The position numbers and the translations under genes are program-made. The notes beneath the pieces were generated by a model that saw only the letters and a list, made by a program, of their open reading frames with translations, had not been told where the DNA came from and made no database searches. Positions 17,179-23,838 of a stretch of DNA of 64,000 nt are shown here, one piece after another. This stretch comes from Sphingopyxis sp. FD7. Lineage in GTDB: Bacteria; Pseudomonadota; Alphaproteobacteria; Sphingomonadales; Sphingomonadaceae. Numbering within the stretch: position 1 is the first letter of the stretch; every line of letters starts with the position of its first letter. The DNA lies in NCBI RefSeq assembly GCF_003609835.1, contig NZ_AP017898.1:2790001-2854000 (forward strand), written 5' to 3'.

Positions 17179-17918
17179 CGGCCGTAGGACCGCAGGCCGC
17201 CGACATAGCCCGAAAGCGCGTCGGGATAGGCGCGTCCGCCCGAATGGAACGAAACGCCGCCCTCGTCGGACGGCGGCGCGGCGGTCGCGCCCGGCAGGCT
17301 CGACTTGCCGTCCTCGATCCGCTCCAGCGCGCGCTGCGCGGCCTTCGCGGGCGCTTCGATCCCGTCGGGCGCGCCATTCGGATAGAGCCGCGCGCGGGCG
17401 ATGTCGCCGATCCAGACCTTGACGATCTCCGGCACATCGGCGAGCGGCATCGTATAGCGGCTGCCGAGCGCGGCCTGGACGATCGCCTGGGCAGCGGTCA
17501 GCGCGCCGACGAGCAGATCCTTGCCGATGCGGCCGTCGCCGCGCTCGTCGGTCATGCGGACGGTTTCGTCCAGGCCGAACCGCTGGACAAATTCCGCGAT
17601 CGTCAGCATCGGCGCCCCGCCGTCGGGCATCGCCCAGGCGAGATCGAGCACGGCGACTTCGACTTCATCCTGCGCGCGCGCGCCGCCGGCGTCGTCGACG
17701 GTGACGGTCACCAGATATCGCTCGCCAGCCCCGCCTTCGCGAAGTTCCAGCGTCAGCGCCGAGGCTAGCAGATTGCCGACGGCCACCAGCTCGGGCGCGC
17801 CGGGCACGAGCCCGCGCGCCTCGACCTCGATGCCGACAAGGTTGCTGATCGTCGTCACTCCGCCGAATTCCATCGGCAGGCGGGCGATCTCGGCAGGCTG
17901 TTTGACGACCAGTTTCAT
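17175..17918 (-). CDS. gp36-like (DUF1320) protein with an extra N-terminal domain
   Basis: A 247-residue protein starting ATG 17918. The C-terminal ~145 residues match the Mu gp36/DUF1320 family: MLTIAEFVQRFGLDETVRMTD, ...ALGSRYTMPL, and VPEIVKVWIGDIARARLYPNG. The first ~100 residues are an extra beta-rich domain (EVEARGLVPGAPELVAVGNLLASALTLEL...). The domains are joined at the internal Met, so it could be a fusion of two formerly separate genes, or two start sites in one gene. Likely a connector or adaptor near the portal. Confidence 0.72.
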   Translation of the reverse strand: MKLVVKQPAEIARLPMEFGGVTTISNLVGIEVEARGLVPGAPELVAVGNLLASALTLELREGGAGERYLVTVTVDDAGGARAQDEVEVAVLDLAWAMPDGGAPMLTIAEFVQRFGLDETVRMTDERGDGRIGKDLLVGALTAAQAIVQAALGSRYTMPLADVPEIVKVWIGDIARARLYPNGAPDGIEAPAKAAQRALERIEDGKSSLPGATAAPPSDEGGVSFHSGGRAYPDALSGYVGGLRSYGR

Positions 17919-18130
17919 CGGCCGCGAACCCTCTTTGCAAGCCGGATGCAGCGCGTGATGGCTTCGTCGGCAAACAGGGCAATCAGGAGGAAGAACCAAA
18001 GCGCCGCGGCGACGCCGCCCCATGTCGCCAGTCCAACGCGCTCGCCCCTGGGCGCGGCAACGACCCCGGCCGTGACGATCAAGGCCAGCCCGGTCGAAAT
18101 GGTGAGATAGAAGATGGCGAACGCCTGCAT
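17915..18130 (-). CDS. small membrane protein (two hydrophobic segments)
   Basis: A 71-residue protein starting ATG 18130, overlapping the gp36-like gene (ATGA). Two membrane segments are seen (about residues 3-22 and 31-50), ending in a basic tail. A longer frame to 18265 is rejected because it lacks a good start and its extra residues look like a shadow. No family recognised. Its role among head genes is unclear. Confidence 0.55.
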   Translation of the reverse strand: MQAFAIFYLTISTGLALIVTAGVVAAPRGERVGLATWGGVAAALWFFLLIALFADEAITRCIRLAKRVRGR

Positions 18131-18131
18131 C

Positions 18132-18359
18132 TCAGCCTCCCGCGACCGGATAGCGAAGCGCCGCAGCGGCAATCCCGCCCCCGACGATCCACCCGACCGC
18201 GCCGGCAAGCGCCGCGAGCAGCCCGAGCAGAAACAGACCGAGCCCCATTTCGAACATCGGCACATAGGCCCGGTGACCCAGCCGGACGACGGGCAGCGCC
18301 ATCAGGATAACACCGATCAGCATCACTACGCCGGCGATCTGCGACAGCAGCTCGCTCAT
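18132..18359 (-). CDS. small membrane protein (two or three hydrophobic segments)
   Basis: A 75-residue, almost wholly hydrophobic protein (IAGVVMLIGVILMALP, MGLGLFLLGLLAALAGAVGWIVGGG). It stops one base before the next membrane protein gene and overlaps the gene above. The pair in the head operon is not typical of Mu. Possible roles are holin or membrane morphogenesis factor; neither is supported by motif. Confidence 0.55.
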   Translation of the reverse strand: MSELLSQIAGVVMLIGVILMALPVVRLGHRAYVPMFEMGLGLFLLGLLAALAGAVGWIVGGGIAAAALRYPVAGG

Positions 18360-18640
18360 GCTTTCTGGGCCTTGGGTTTCGGCGCAGCCTTTGGCTTCAT
18401 CGGCGCCTTGGGCTTCGCAGCCGCAGGCGATGCGGCGGGAGCGGGTGTCGGCGTCGGCGTGGGTGTTGGGGTCGGTGCGGGCTTTGGTGCAGGCGACTTC
18501 GCCAAGGTCGGCACCGGCTTCAGCGCGCCGATCGCGACCAACTTGTCGCCCTGGGCTTCCCGCAGCGAAACGATCGTGCCCGGCGGGATGGGCTTCTTTC
18601 TGCCGTTCGACAACGGCGTAACGACTTCATAATCGGGCAT
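18356..18640 (-). CDS. head-operon protein with Pro-Thr repeat tail (gp35-like position)
   Basis: A 94-residue protein starting ATG 18640. Residues 1-~45 are compact (VVTPLSNGRKKPIPPGTIVSL) like Mu gp35-type small head proteins. The rest is a low-complexity Pro/Ala/Thr/Lys tail with a PTPTPTPTP run. It follows the capsid gene directly and overlaps the membrane protein gene by ATGA. The tail may be a flexible linker. Confidence 0.58.
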   Translation of the reverse strand: MPDYEVVTPLSNGRKKPIPPGTIVSLREAQGDKLVAIGALKPVPTLAKSPAPKPAPTPTPTPTPTPAPAASPAAAKPKAPMKPKAAPKPKAQKA

Positions 18641-18721
18641 GGTCGAACCTCTTGAATTTGGGGAAAGGTGGGCCGCCTCCAAGATACCCCTGGAGTGCGG
18701 CCCACGATTGCTGCGCGGCGA

Positions 18722-19663
18722 TTAGGCCCCGGCACCCTGGAACAGGAACCCGGCGTCAGCGCCGACCAGCTCGGCCGAGAATTCGTCGAAAACATCATTG
18801 TCCCAGCTGCGCGTGTCCTTTTCCCACTGGCTGGGCGACACGAACGGATGCGCTTCGAGCTGATAGGTGTAGCCATAGCTCGGCAGTGGCATCGCGCGCT
18901 GGCCTTCGGGCGGGACATAGGCGAGGATCGCATCATCGCCCCAGATGTCGACGGTGGTGTCGTCGTCCTGGTCGTAGATGCCGTCACCGGACACGACGAG
19001 CGGAATGTCCAGATATTCCTGGAGCATCGCGTTGGAGATCGTCGCTGCCGTCGTGTGCTTGAAATGCTCGAGCACCTTGGGATGGTCCTTCAGCGCCTTT
19101 CGCGCGGTAGCAGCAAGCGCAAGCGTGTTCGGGCGCTTGCCCGTGCGGCCGCGGATCACTTCGACTGCGTCGCTGATCTGCGTTCGCGGGTCGCTGTCGG
19201 GATGGGTCCAGACATCGGTTCCGGCGAGGGCAAGCTTGTTGGTCGCGGCATAACTGGCGGCATTGCGCGCGACCTCGGCCTGCTGGATTTCCTTCTCCAT
19301 CGCGATCACCGCCAGCACGATATCGACGGCGCTCTGCTGAAGGTCGATGCCCGGAACCGCGGCGGCTTCGCCGATATATTCGATCGGCACCGATGCGCGC
19401 AGGGCTTCCTGATGCAGGTTCACCGCCTTGCCTTCATAGCCGAATTCGAGCTGCGCGATGCGGGCGCCGGGCGCGCGGCGCGTCTTGCGACGACGGAAGC
19501 TCGACCGGTCGAACTCGATGCGCTTGGCGGCGCGCGTCGGCATGGTGACCGTCGGGAAAAGGAAACGCCCGATAAATTCGGCCTGGACATAGCCTCGGGC
19601 ATGGTTGGACAAAATCGGATCGACGACGCGAACCTGTGCGGCATTCATTCCCGGACCGGTCAT
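18722..19663 (-). CDS. major capsid protein
   Basis: A 313-residue protein in the capsid position after the protease/scaffold and decoration genes. Motifs of the family with the HK97-type fold used by B3/D3112-like phages include an N-terminal arm, QAEVARNAASYAATNKLALAG, and LKDHPKVLEHFKHTTAATISN. Beta-rich C-terminal part. It should be the most abundant late protein and build the icosahedral head. Assigned by synteny and overall resemblance. Confidence 0.85.
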   Translation of the reverse strand: MTGPGMNAAQVRVVDPILSNHARGYVQAEFIGRFLFPTVTMPTRAAKRIEFDRSSFRRRKTRRAPGARIAQLEFGYEGKAVNLHQEALRASVPIEYIGEAAAVPGIDLQQSAVDIVLAVIAMEKEIQQAEVARNAASYAATNKLALAGTDVWTHPDSDPRTQISDAVEVIRGRTGKRPNTLALAATARKALKDHPKVLEHFKHTTAATISNAMLQEYLDIPLVVSGDGIYDQDDDTTVDIWGDDAILAYVPPEGQRAMPLPSYGYTYQLEAHPFVSPSQWEKDTRSWDNDVFDEFSAELVGADAGFLFQGAGA

Positions 19664-19712
19664 GGATGATATTCCTCGTTACTGTTGAAAAAGGGGGTGA
19701 CAGTGGCGCCGA

Positions 19713-20051
19713 TCAGTGGACCAGCAGCACCTCGATAAGGTCGCCGTCAGCGACGGCGGCCTGAAGCGCATAGGCGGCGATCGGCCCGACGCCCGCCTGG
19801 GCGATGCCCTTGCCGCTGCCGTCGGCCGCGGGCTTGATCGGGCCACCGACAGCAATCGCACCGCCCGCTTCGAGCATGGCGGTGCCGAGCACGCGCACCG
19901 ACAGGGCGACGCCAACGGCTGCGCCATAGGCGGAGACGCCGAGCGGTTGCTCGCCGTCGGCGGCATGATTGCCGGTAAAATCGACGAACCGTGCAGCTGA
20001 GATGCCGGTCGCGGCCGAAACCGTGAGGGAAAGAATGGGGGACTGCTGCAT
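19713..20051 (-). CDS. capsid decoration/stabilisation protein
   Basis: A 112-residue beta-rich protein, Gly/Ala-rich (VGVALSVRVLGTAMLEAGGAIAVGG and PAADGSGKGIAQAG), between the protease and the capsid genes. This size and sequence style match head decoration proteins of the DUF2190 type in transposable phages. It should bind the outside of the head after expansion. Confidence 0.7.
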   Translation of the reverse strand: MQQSPILSLTVSAATGISAARFVDFTGNHAADGEQPLGVSAYGAAVGVALSVRVLGTAMLEAGGAIAVGGPIKPAADGSGKGIAQAGVGPIAAYALQAAVADGDLIEVLLVH

Positions 20052-20095
20052 CGGTGTTCCTTTCAGTCAGGCAGCGAAAAGGGAGGCGGGAGGCG

Positions 20096-20611
20096 TCAGC
20101 CGCCCGCGCGGCGGACGGCCTCCATCCAGCCGAGCTTGGGATTTTCGGCCTGGAGCGCGGCGGCCTTCGCAAAGATTGCCGCGCGGGCGGGATCGACCTC
20201 GTAACCGGCGGGCGCGGCAAAGCTCGCGAGCTGGCCATCGATCGCCTTGCCGTCGTCGGCCGCGATTTCGCCCAGGCTGACGAGCGGCTGCGCCGTGTCG
20301 AAGATCTTCATCAGCGCGGCGCGCGGGCTCATATCGGCAACGCCCTCGCCAAAGCTGACGACATCGTCGCCGCCAAGCGCATCGAGCACGCCGACCAGCA
20401 GCGCCTTGCCCTCGGGCTTGATTTTCGCTTCCTTCAGCAGCCCTTCGGCAAAGCTGACGTTCGCGTCGTGACGTTCCTTCGCGGCTTTTTCGGCCGCAGC
20501 CCGCTCGCGCTCAGCGATGCGCTCCTCGCGTTCGGCGAGCGATTGTTCGCGTTCGGCGAAGCTCGCTTCCCAATCCTTGCGGGCATCCTTGTTGTCGTCG
20601 GTGGGCGGCAT
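20096..20611 (-). CDS. nested scaffold protein (internal start, Mu Z-like)
   Basis: An in-frame ATG at 20609-20611 is preceded at ideal distance by CAGGAG (20618-20623). Translation from here gives 171 residues made of the coiled-coil scaffold and C-terminal domain, without the protease. Mu I/Z and lambda C/Nu3 use the same nested layout. Expression from the internal start is inferred. Confidence 0.6.
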   Translation of the reverse strand: MPPTDDNKDARKDWEASFAEREQSLAEREERIAERERAAAEKAAKERHDANVSFAEGLLKEAKIKPEGKALLVGVLDALGGDDVVSFGEGVADMSPRAALMKIFDTAQPLVSLGEIAADDGKAIDGQLASFAAPAGYEVDPARAAIFAKAAALQAENPKLGWMEAVRRAGG

Positions 20612-21082
20612 GACTTTCTCCTGCTCAAAGGTGACGAGGTCGCCGGCATCACCGGCTGCGAAACTGACCCGCCCCAGCCCCTTCACGCCGGGCGCGTGCG
20701 CGCCCAGGAAGCCGACATGCTTTAGGTAAAACTGACCGGGCGTGGGATTGTGCGGGTTGTCGGGCGGATAGAATTGCGCCGACACCTTGGCGTAGCGGCC
20801 CGCCTTCACCGCCTCGGCAAAGCTGGGCTCCAGCTGGGCGGGATCGGGATAGGCCAACAGCTCGTCACCCTGGACCTCAAGCCGGTCGATCCAGCCATAG
20901 GCGGGATCGTTGAGCTGCGGATGACCGATGACGAGCGGGGCGGGGTTGGCGGCGGGGTCATAGCTCGCCGCGATCGCCGCCAGATCGCCTTCGCCAAGCG
21001 ACACCTTGACCCCTTCGACGGACGTGAAGGTGCCGGTGCGGAAAAGGCGGATCGGTTTGAGGGCGGCGGCGGCGTTCGTCAT
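20096..21082 (-). CDS. prohead protease/scaffold (Mu I-like)
   Basis: A 328-residue protein starting ATG 21082. The first ~160 residues match the Mu I protease family (LVIGHPQLNDPAYGWIDRLEV; YAKVSAQFYPPDN; GQFYLKHVGFLGAHAPGVKGL). The C-terminal half is a charged coiled coil (EASFAEREQSLAEREERIAERERAAAEK), the scaffold. An internal start at 20611 can make the scaffold alone. The protease matures the prohead by removing the scaffold. It is the first gene of the leftward head block. Confidence 0.85.
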   Translation of the reverse strand: MTNAAAALKPIRLFRTGTFTSVEGVKVSLGEGDLAAIAASYDPAANPAPLVIGHPQLNDPAYGWIDRLEVQGDELLAYPDPAQLEPSFAEAVKAGRYAKVSAQFYPPDNPHNPTPGQFYLKHVGFLGAHAPGVKGLGRVSFAAGDAGDLVTFEQEKVMPPTDDNKDARKDWEASFAEREQSLAEREERIAERERAAAEKAAKERHDANVSFAEGLLKEAKIKPEGKALLVGVLDALGGDDVVSFGEGVADMSPRAALMKIFDTAQPLVSLGEIAADDGKAIDGQLASFAAPAGYEVDPARAAIFAKAAALQAENPKLGWMEAVRRAGG

Positions 21083-21095
21083 GCCCCGCACTTAG

Positions 21096-21137
21096 GCGGC
21101 TTAACGAAGCCGCATCGGCGTCCGCCGTCGGACGCCG
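21096..21137. promoter_or_regulatory. two adjacent hairpins upstream of the head operon
   Basis: GCGGCTT-AACG-AAGCCGC (21096-21113) and CGGCGTCCG-CCGT-CGGACGCCG (21116-21137) are perfect stems in the 5' region of the protease gene. No U-run follows on either strand. They may separate the repressor transcript from the late transcript or act in late mRNA control. The rest of 21138-21350 shows no gene I can support. Confidence 0.5.
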
Positions 21138-21350
21138 AATGGATCAGTCCGTCAGGGCCCGCTTAGCTGAACCGGATAGCGACTGGCAAGCGCCCGCGTC
21201 GGCGATTGACGCGATCAGCCCGCCGGAGGAAGGGTCGCTCCTGCATCGACGGCATCGGCTGAATGGTGCCCAAATTTGCCGTGGGCACGTTGCCCATGCG
21301 CATCGGCAGGAAAAAACGACCCAACCCACCACTTTTCACCGGAGGGGCTT

Positions 21351-21566
21351 CTACGGGCAAATTTTCCGCTGATCCGACACCCCGTCGGCGCGCCCCAATT
21401 GGTCCAGACGCTTTGCGATGGCTTTCCACATCTCGACGCCCGCCAAATCCCCCGTCAATGCCAGGGCACCGATCCGCTCTGCCACGAATAGGTTGGCGCG
21501 TTCACCATGCTGCCGCTCAACCTCTAGAGCGCACGCCCAAACATGCTGTTCCGGCGAGAGGCTCAT
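21351..21566 (-). CDS. DUF6961-like small protein
   Basis: A 71-residue protein starting ATG 21566. The pattern SLSPEQHVWACALEVERQHG, then FVAERIGALALTGD and WKAIAKRLDQL, matches a small sphingomonad family I know as DUF6961 (from memory). These are short helical proteins of unknown role. It lies in the leftward operon after the repressor, coupled by overlap to the small membrane ORF above. A longer frame start at 21593 is possible but unlikely. Confidence 0.65.
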   Translation of the reverse strand: MSLSPEQHVWACALEVERQHGERANLFVAERIGALALTGDLAGVEMWKAIAKRLDQLGRADGVSDQRKICP

Positions 21567-21676
21567 CCGGCAACCCGTTGCCAGATGCCCCAACCGGCCA
21601 TGCCAACCGAAAGCAGCAGTAGAGACCAGAACTCGGCCGCAAAAAGAAGACGGCGAAGCCGGGCGCTAAAAGGCAC
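21563..21676 (-). CDS. possible 37-residue membrane peptide
   Basis: A GTG-started frame of 37 residues (FWSLLLLSVGMAGWGIW is hydrophobic) whose stop overlaps the next gene's ATG (ATGA) and whose start overlaps the secreted protein gene end by 11 bp. Overlaps on both sides suggest a real coupled gene. The ribosome site is weak. One membrane helix with a basic N-terminus (ARLRRL). Confidence 0.45.
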   Translation of the reverse strand: MPFSARLRRLLFAAEFWSLLLLSVGMAGWGIWQRVAG

Positions 21677-22016
21677 GCTTGGGCGCCGGATCGACAGAGC
21701 ACTTCCCCCTGTCGGTCGAGTTGATCATACGGATGGTTCGGGTCGCGGTTAGATCGACGCGGCTAATTCCATAGTCCAGCATGTCATCCTTGAACACAAC
21801 GCGGTCGGGCGTAAAGGTGCCCGCCATCCGAACGGTATAGCCCGTTTTCGGAACCAGCACACTGACGGTCCCCGCGCCCTCATCGGCCGTGATCTTAACC
21901 TCCGACCTGGTGCCTTCGCTGTTCGTGAAGACACAAGTCATATAGGTGGGGGCCGCTCCCGCCGGAACCGCGAAGCTCACGGCGATCAACGCCAACGCAA
22001 AAGAAACGGCCTTCAT
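21666..22016 (-). CDS. secreted periplasmic protein, possible lysogenic conversion gene
   Basis: A 116-residue protein with a classical signal peptide (MKAVSFALALIAVSFAVPAGA, cut after AGA). The mature part is a small beta-rich domain with two cysteines (Cys28-ish and Cys107-ish) that may form a disulfide. A strong ribosome site (GAGGAGGA) precedes the ATG, 11 bp after the chimeric MuF gene. In the repressor operon, so it could be made in the lysogen and alter the cell envelope. No family recognised. Confidence 0.7.
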   Translation of the reverse strand: MKAVSFALALIAVSFAVPAGAAPTYMTCVFTNSEGTRSEVKITADEGAGTVSVLVPKTGYTVRMAGTFTPDRVVFKDDMLDYGISRVDLTATRTIRMINSTDRGKCSVDPAPKRAF

Positions 22017-22026
22017 TATGTCCTCC

Positions 22027-22842
22027 TCAAACTTGCTTCGTCAGCACAAGCGGAGCTTCCGCCACCCCGCAGTTCGGCCATAGCGCCAGCCAGTCTTGAT
22101 CGAAACCGTCGCTTTCCGGCTTCCTCGACACAAGGTGGTCGGCTGCGACCGTCCAGCTCATTCTGCGCATCCGCGCCTCGCTGACCTGTTCGACGCGGCA
22201 ATTGCAGCCCCAGCCGTTTGGTGGAAACATCCAGCGCCAGGCAGGATGCTCGACAGGCAGGATGACGCCATGCCGCTCTTGATGATCAGTTTCCGGATCT
22301 CGCCGCCAATGGTCGGATCGATAGCGCAGGAAAGGGAACATCTCCTTTTCGCGCTGATATTTCGCACGGCGATGCGCCGCGATGCCGATACGGCAGATCC
22401 ATCGCCATAGATCACCGATCGGCCCATAATCGGACGAGCTTGCCAGGATTGCCTCCGCCACGACGCAACAGCGCGCATCATCCGGTGGGAACCTGAGCAC
22501 GGCCCCCACCTCACGCGCGATTGCCTCTTCAAGCGACGGGAGCGCCGCGTCGGTCGCTGAGGGCGCCTTCAGCCGCTCCAGCAACCACCGGACCTGGTCC
22601 CGACCTTCCCAGTGGGCGATCGCCAAGTCGGGCGGAGCGGTGAGCCATGCCCAGAGGAACCGCATCTCCTCTTGGGTAGCGAGATACGTGCGCCGTGATC
22701 CGCCGCGGCCGAGCCACTCTCCCATCACTTCCGCGACCAGCGGCCCACCCAGCCGCACGGTCCTTTCGTTGAGCAGCGCTTCGCGCCAATCATCCGGTAA
22801 ATCCGCCGAGCAAGGCGGGAAATTCGGAATGCCGCTATTCAC
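22027..22842 (-). CDS. chimeric protein with a partial MuF head-morphogenesis domain
   Basis: A 271-residue protein starting at GTG 22842, which overlaps the repressor stop (GTGA). Residues ~152-230 match the prophage's own MuF protein (39173-40402) very closely: AKYQREKEMFPFLRYRSDHW, HGVILPVEHPAWRWMFPPNG, WGCNCRVEQVSEARMRRM, including the Cys/His/Pro core. The first ~150 residues (helical, with TYLATQEEMRFLWAWL) are unrelated to MuF. The MuF C-terminus with the nuclease-like domain is absent. Coupling to the repressor suggests expression during lysogeny. Function unknown: remnant of an inversion, or a repurposed MuF fragment such as an immunity or exclusion factor. Confidence 0.75.
   Translation of the reverse strand: MNSGIPNFPPCSADLPDDWREALLNERTVRLGGPLVAEVMGEWLGRGGSRRTYLATQEEMRFLWAWLTAPPDLAIAHWEGRDQVRWLLERLKAPSATDAALPSLEEAIAREVGAVLRFPPDDARCCVVAEAILASSSDYGPIGDLWRWICRIGIAAHRRAKYQREKEMFPFLRYRSDHWRRDPETDHQERHGVILPVEHPAWRWMFPPNGWGCNCRVEQVSEARMRRMSWTVAADHLVSRKPESDGFDQDWLALWPNCGVAEAPLVLTKQV
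22153..22362 (-). repeat. MuF-derived inverted repeat, left copy (partner 39566-39777)
   Basis: About 210 bp of the minus strand here match the plus strand of the MuF gene at roughly 80% identity by eye, with exact runs such as AAATATCAGCGCGAAAAGG and GGCTGGGGCTGCAATTGCC. Because the copies are inverted, recombination between them would flip the ~17 kb between. Confidence 0.8.
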
Positions 22843-23543
22843 GTCTTCTTGATCACGGCGACAACGCGGCCGACGATATGGATTTCGCCGTCATAGGCTA
22901 CGTCGTCCCGCACATTCGGATTGTCACTCTTGATGACTATCGCGCCATCGGCTCGCGTGGCAAGCCTCTTGACCATTCCCATCTCGCCGATCGCACAAAC
23001 CCAGATCAAATCGGCGAATGATGGCGACGTCTCGGCGAGATCGATCAGCATGATGTCGCCGTCGTCGATCGTCGGCGACATCGAGTTCCCTTTACCCGGC
23101 GCGAAGCGAAGCATCTCGGGCGGCGATGAGGTATAGTGCCTCACCCAGTCCGCAGGGAAGTATCGGGCTGTTTCGGTGACAACGATCCCGTCGACGAAGG
23201 TTGCACCGAGGCCATAGGCAAGGTCGATTTCCTGAATGAGCACGAGCGACGAAGAGGGCGGCTCGCCTTCGTCTCCGGGCATCTCTGCGGCGTCAGTGTC
23301 AATGAAATCGTCAACTGAAGAGCCAATCACCTGACAGATCGCCTTCAACGTTCCTACCTTGGGCGTCGAGACGCCTGACGTGATGGCGTTGAGAGATTGC
23401 CTCGAAATTCCGGCCTTTTCCGCCACACTTGAGGCTGCGCCATAGGCAAAAACCGCAAGCCGCAAAGCCGACGCCGATTGCTCGGTCCAGCCGAGGACGC
23501 GCGCATTGTCGTTTTTTGGTTGACTTGACGACTTACTTGTCAT
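22839..23543 (-). CDS. prophage repressor, HTH plus S24 peptidase fold
   Basis: A 234-residue protein starting ATG 23543, divergent from the Ner-like gene. Residues ~28-75 are an XRE-type HTH (AEKAGISRQSLNAITSG). Residues ~110-234 are an S24 domain with Ser154 (GNSMSPT) and Lys192 (MVKRL). The S24 fold suggests RecA-stimulated inactivation, unlike Mu c. I see no clear Ala-Gly cleavage pair, so self-cleavage is unsure. It probably binds the palindromes at 23525-23563 and silences the early promoter. A longer start at 23672 would cover the operator and is rejected. Confidence 0.88.
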   Translation of the reverse strand: MTSKSSSQPKNDNARVLGWTEQSASALRLAVFAYGAASSVAEKAGISRQSLNAITSGVSTPKVGTLKAICQVIGSSVDDFIDTDAAEMPGDEGEPPSSSLVLIQEIDLAYGLGATFVDGIVVTETARYFPADWVRHYTSSPPEMLRFAPGKGNSMSPTIDDGDIMLIDLAETSPSFADLIWVCAIGEMGMVKRLATRADGAIVIKSDNPNVRDDVAYDGEIHIVGRVVAVIKKT

Positions 23544-23563
23544 TAGTCGCGTCAACATGACAA
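23520..23563. promoter_or_regulatory. divergent operator/promoter region of the lysis-lysogeny switch
   Basis: Two inverted repeats overlap the repressor start: TTGTCAT (23537-23543) with ATGACAA (23557-23563), and TTGACGACT (23525-23533) with AGTCGCGTCAA (23545-23555). TTGACT at 23520 may be a -35 element of the rightward early promoter. These are likely sites for repressor and Ner. Confidence 0.65.
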
Positions 23564-23580
23564 ATGTAAGGCGAACTGAC

Positions 23581-23838
23581 ATGCAAGACTGGCATCCACA
23601 GGATGTCAGAGCGGAAATCCGCAAGCGCGGCGGCACCCTTTCGTCTCTCGCTAAGCAGGCAGGCGTCTCCAAACAGGCTCTTGGTGCTGCGATCGATCAT
23701 CGCGCTTCCGAACCAATTGAGCATGTGATCGCTGATTTTCTGGATCTGAAGCCGCACCAAATTTGGCCTTCCCGTTACAACGCCAAGGGGCGGCGCATCC
23801 GTTACCGCTCCACCCGCGACACGCAGGTGGCTGCATGA
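23581..23838 (+). CDS. ner: Ner-like DNA-binding regulator
   Basis: An 85-residue protein. DWHPQDVRAEIRKRGGTLSSLAKQAGVSKQALGAAI is the Ner/Nlp winged-helix pattern, with PIEHVIADFLDLKPHQIWPSRY at the end. Ner proteins turn down early transcription and help the lytic switch in Mu. I use ATG 23581 because the family begins just before DWHP; ATG 23557 would overlap the operator. The stop overlaps the transposase start (ATGA). Confidence 0.88.
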   Translation: MQDWHPQDVRAEIRKRGGTLSSLAKQAGVSKQALGAAIDHRASEPIEHVIADFLDLKPHQIWPSRYNAKGRRIRYRSTRDTQVAA

